Source: Deltaproteobacteria bacterium (lineage in GTDB: Bacteria > Desulfobacterota > Syntrophobacteria > B119-G9). From it: a stretch of 8,004 nucleotides of DNA. The notes under the pieces were generated by a model, which saw only the letters and a program-made list of their open reading frames with translations, was not told where the DNA came from and did no database searches. The position numbers were made by a program, and so were the translations under genes. The stretch spans positions 1 to 8,004 of the forward strand of contig QMLL01000061.1 of assembly GCA_003646715.1 (NCBI GenBank), read 5' to 3'. Of this stretch, positions 5,593 through 8,004 are shown piece after piece; positions within the stretch are counted from its first letter, which is position 1, and each line of letters starts with the position of its first letter.

Positions 5593-7407
5593 TTATTGTA
5601 ATGTTACCAGAACAAGAATGAGGCCCTTTTTACCCTTTTCAAGGCTTTCCATTGCTTTTCCCAGTACTGCCCCTTGAGCCCTTGAATAATCCATCACTTT
5701 CATCGCATACCCAGGAGTAGCTGAAGTAGTTAGAAGGTCTCCAGGTTGTATACCCTCTTTTGTTGCATCAACCTTGCAATAAACACGACCTGCAAGCGCC
5801 ACGTCGTGGTCAAACTGACCTGGAGCAAGCCTCACCCCTGAACCAAGGCCTTTAGCACCGGCCACTATACCGGCAACTTTCCGATCATAAGGCTGGAAAC
5901 TTTGTGTGAGGTGCCCCGCATTATCTGGGTCAATAATGAGAACTGTACCCGCCTCGAGTTTTTTCTGGTCGGATACGTTGAAGCCTTCGGCGTAATCGAG
6001 ACCTTCACCCAGTTCAACGATGTCCGCACCGTTGGATTGGCTTTGAATCAGGAGGTTGCCACGCACGGTAAGTGCTTTGGTAGGGATTGTCGTTCCGATA
6101 CCAACATTTCCAGACTGAGTAACCGTGATCCCGCCCAGTTCAAAATTACTTTGCGGGGCTATTCGTAGAATGTTCGAAGGGGAATCATTGTATATGTGAT
6201 ACTTAAGAGCATCGTCCGTAGTTCCTCTATAAAACCTGATTCCAGCATCACCAAAATTTTTCAAACATATGAAGCCCTGAGCCCAGCTCGTTCCGTTTCC
6301 TTCAATAACCAGCTTTGTCTCCGGATTGCTTGTACCTATGCCTACGTAACCATTGGCTGTAATAGTCATGCGGCTAAGATCGTTCGTCCCCAGGATAAGA
6401 CTATCGTCAAATTCCTGCATGATCTCGAAAGCGTTTTCATCATCTCGATAACCCACCCGGGCACTAACAGTTCCGGCATCCTGACGAAAAAGCATACGGG
6501 CGGGCTCTTCACCAGCATCGTTATCTGTGTCAGCTTCGAGAATAATTTCTACCGCCCTTTCACTTTTGAGGTGGAAAAGGCTTTCCGGGGTACCTGTTCC
6601 TATACCCACTTTTCCGGAAGTATCCACAACGAATCTCGGTTTACCGTTCTTGTCCTGAATTTCAAGCTGATTGGCCGTGTTGAATGCCCCATCTCTTATA
6701 ACTAATCCCTTGGTAGTGGAAAAAATGGGAGGAATCCCACTTCTTCCGCTAGGCATAATCACATGTAACTTGGCGTCGGGAGTTTCCGTGCCAATCCCAA
6801 CCGACCCTTTATCGTCAATAACGAAAGGAGTTGTATCATTATCTTGATCGTCAACACGAAAAGCATCTTCATCCAGAGGTTGAACAACATGTAAGCCAGC
6901 CCCGGGGCTACTGATGTTTACACCAAGATTCCCGTCTACGAATAGATCTCCCGGGATCATCCCGTTGTCCATACTGTGAGCAGACAGGGCATAATCAGCC
7001 CTGATGGCTCTAAACGAATAAGGAACAGCAGTCAGGTGCTGGAGAGGAAACATTCTTTCTCCTTCAATGGTTATCCTCAAGTAGAGATCATCATGTTCCT
7101 GAAATAAACCCTTGGGAAAAGGGTTCTGAACACCAAGTTCCACGCTGAAAACTCCCTGGACAACCGTTATCCTGAGATCCCTGGCAGAATTCCAGAGTGG
7201 ATTCTGGCCTTGGGCTGGCGAAGGGGTATCAAAAATTTCGAACATCGCACTGTAGGTACCATCTTCAAGCGGAGAACCATCGGAGTTTGTCAGTTTCCCC
7301 TGGTAGTTGATAACTTCCACACTTTGCTGCGCCATTGTGCTGAGTGCCGTGAGCAGCAAAAAGCACAATACTGCAGCCACTACAGTTACCAAACGTGACT
7401 TTTTCAT
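5593..7407 (-). CDS. Secreted fibre-like protein with VGIGT repeats and C-terminal chaperone-like domain
   Basis: The 604-residue protein begins with a signal peptide (1-26, cut at TMA/QQ). Residues 33-140 form the YQGKL head domain (YQGKL 35-39, DGTY 49-52, VPYSFRAIRAD 128-138), shared with the partial gene at 1-530. Five repeat units follow, centred on LGVNISSP (161-168), VGIGTETP (203-210), VGIGTGTP (267-274), VGIGTSNP (355-362) and VGIGTTIP (435-442), as in phage tail-fibre-like and adhesin-like shafts. Residues 460-604 form a conserved terminal domain (DYAEGFNV 471-478, GTVLIIDPD 487-495, VAGIVAG 511-517, ALAGRVYCKV 537-546, PGDLLTTS 555-562) that ends fibre proteins of this type and may act in trimer assembly, possibly like self-cleaving intramolecular chaperones. 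AGGAGG lies seven bases before the ATG. It is the first gene of the right-hand operon. The surface role is inferred. Confidence 0.88.
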   Translation of the reverse strand: MKKSRLVTVVAAVLCFLLLTALSTMAQQSVEVINYQGKLTNSDGSPLEDGTYSAMFEIFDTPSPAQGQNPLWNSARDLRITVVQGVFSVELGVQNPFPKGLFQEHDDLYLRITIEGERMFPLQHLTAVPYSFRAIRADYALSAHSMDNGMIPGDLFVDGNLGVNISSPGAGLHVVQPLDEDAFRVDDQDNDTTPFVIDDKGSVGIGTETPDAKLHVIMPSGRSGIPPIFSTTKGLVIRDGAFNTANQLEIQDKNGKPRFVVDTSGKVGIGTGTPESLFHLKSERAVEIILEADTDNDAGEEPARMLFRQDAGTVSARVGYRDDENAFEIMQEFDDSLILGTNDLSRMTITANGYVGIGTSNPETKLVIEGNGTSWAQGFICLKNFGDAGIRFYRGTTDDALKYHIYNDSPSNILRIAPQSNFELGGITVTQSGNVGIGTTIPTKALTVRGNLLIQSQSNGADIVELGEGLDYAEGFNVSDQKKLEAGTVLIIDPDNAGHLTQSFQPYDRKVAGIVAGAKGLGSGVRLAPGQFDHDVALAGRVYCKVDATKEGIQPGDLLTTSATPGYAMKVMDYSRAQGAVLGKAMESLEKGKKGLILVLVTLQ

Positions 7408-7474
7408 TGTGTTTCCTCCTGAACCTTAATAAAGTAATAAATCCTTTAAGAATCCCTGAACCCTGAACCAATTC

Positions 7475-7494
7475 CAGGCAGCCTGTGCTACAGG
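7475..7494. repeat. Overlapping short inverted repeats in the fibre-operon leader
   Basis: CAGGC-A-GCCTG (7475-7485) overlaps CCTGT-GCT-ACAGG (7482-7494), so the middle CCTG can pair with either flank but not both. A direct repeat CCCTGAACCCTGAA lies just to the left. The cluster sits 70-90 bases upstream of the fibre start codon, where an operator or leader hairpin would be expected. The alternation is seen; any regulatory role is inferred. Confidence 0.35.
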
Positions 7495-7786
7495 GGTTTG
7501 AAGCTCAAACTTCATCCGGCACAAGGCTGCACAAGTAAAAAATACAAAGATTAGAAATAAGACGGAACTGTTTGATTTTTCCTCCCCCATAGATAGTGAG
7601 TATTAATACCGACAGGAATGTCTGCCACGCGAGTATAACCGGAGTTCAGCAGGAGCAACCTTTTTCCATTGAAACAGAATTACAGTTGTACTTAGAAAAA
7701 GCGCTTTTTTCGCCGCAAAGTCGAATCTCACACAGTGATCGATTTTATGCTGACATGTTCGAGGTTACAGATAGGTTACAAATTAG

Positions 7787-7807
7787 AAAAAACTTCGCTT
7801 TTCGAAG
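7787..7807 (-). terminator. Possible weak intrinsic terminator
   Basis: On the minus strand CTTCG, a five-base loop AAAAG and CGAAG (7807-7793) are followed at once by TTTTTT (7792-7787). The stem has only five pairs, so it is weak. If real, it would end a transcript entering from the right edge and insulate the fibre operon. Confidence 0.4.
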
Positions 7808-8004
7808 AATCTTTTATGAAGTCTAAGAACCTAGCTGCCCGAAACAGCATACAAAATAAGAGAAACTTTATTTTTTGATCACGGCGTGGTACTATACAAA
7901 ATCGAAGTCGGAGTTTTCTCTTTGTTGATGTCTTTTCTTGATAGAGACCCGCCATATTACAAGCGCAGGCTTTAATTTGCTGGTCAACTATCATACATAG
8001 TAAG

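Larger units (their letters stand above)
7408..8004. other. Upstream intergenic region without a convincing gene
   Basis: Nearly 600 bases precede the fibre gene. Short frames on both strands have no recognisable domain and weak or no ribosome sites. One minus-strand frame is open from the right edge to a stop at 7776 and could be the tail of an unseen gene, but its Arg/Cys/Phe-rich text is not protein-like. The leader should contain the operon promoter; no -35/-10 pair stands out. Small palindromes occur at 7475-7494, 7497-7509 (TTTGA-AGC-TCAAA) and 7696-7709 (AAAAAGCGCTTTTT). Confidence 0.6.

Noticed and set aside
6196..6705. Plus-strand open frame of 169 codons
   Set aside because: It lies wholly antisense to the fibre gene, whose minus-strand frame has clear repeats and domains; the text of the plus frame has no domain or ribosome site.
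7516..7533. GGCAC...TGCA resembling a sigma-54 promoter
   Set aside because: Reads toward the right, away from all genes, and the GG-to-GC spacing is one base too short.
7596..7826. Plus-strand open frame of 76 codons, divergent from the fibre gene
   Set aside because: No ribosome site, no signal or domain, and composition not protein-like; likely chance.
7776..8004. Minus-strand frame open from the right edge, possible gene tail
   Set aside because: Composition is unlike a protein, and the only hairpin with a T-run lies inside its last codons; left as part of the intergenic description.

Overview
The window holds six genes, all on the minus strand, and every product carries an N-terminal Sec-type signal peptide, so the locus appears devoted to exported proteins. 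In transcription order (right to left) they are: a 604-residue fibre-like protein (7407-5593), a C10-family (streptopain-like) cysteine protease of 511 residues (5580-4045), a 138-residue secreted protein with one EF-hand/dockerin-like calcium loop (3863-3447), a gene-poor stretch of about 900 bases, a second 138-residue EF-hand protein (2544-2128), a second C10 protease of 503 residues (2089-578), and the N-terminal part of a second fibre-like protein (530 to beyond base 1).

Each of the three families is therefore present twice, in the mirrored order fibre-protease-EF / EF-protease-fibre, yet all genes point the same way. The right-hand fibre and protease genes are 12 bases apart and almost certainly co-transcribed; the right-hand EF gene follows after 181 bases that contain a long inverted repeat. 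The left-hand trio has gaps of 38 and 47 bases and looks like a second operon whose promoter should lie in the 900-base gap. That gap also carries degenerate tandem hairpin repeats. The 600 bases right of the fibre gene contain no convincing gene, only small hairpins.

The organism is most likely a Gram-negative environmental bacterium. Several sequence styles (fibre head domain with YQGKL, VGIGT..P repeats, C10 proteases with beta-rich tails, small SGGGG...LGQPSPL...YPG(F/Y)W proteins ending in a DxDxDGDxDG loop) recall secreted proteins of Desulfobacterota/Deltaproteobacteria; this is an impression from memory and not a taxonomic result. Base composition looks moderate, with AT-rich intergenic DNA.

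How the genes might work together is inference: the proteases may act on, mature or share a surface with the fibre proteins, with the small EF-hand proteins as calcium-stabilised surface partners. No tRNA, rRNA, CRISPR array, insertion sequence or recognised riboswitch was seen.
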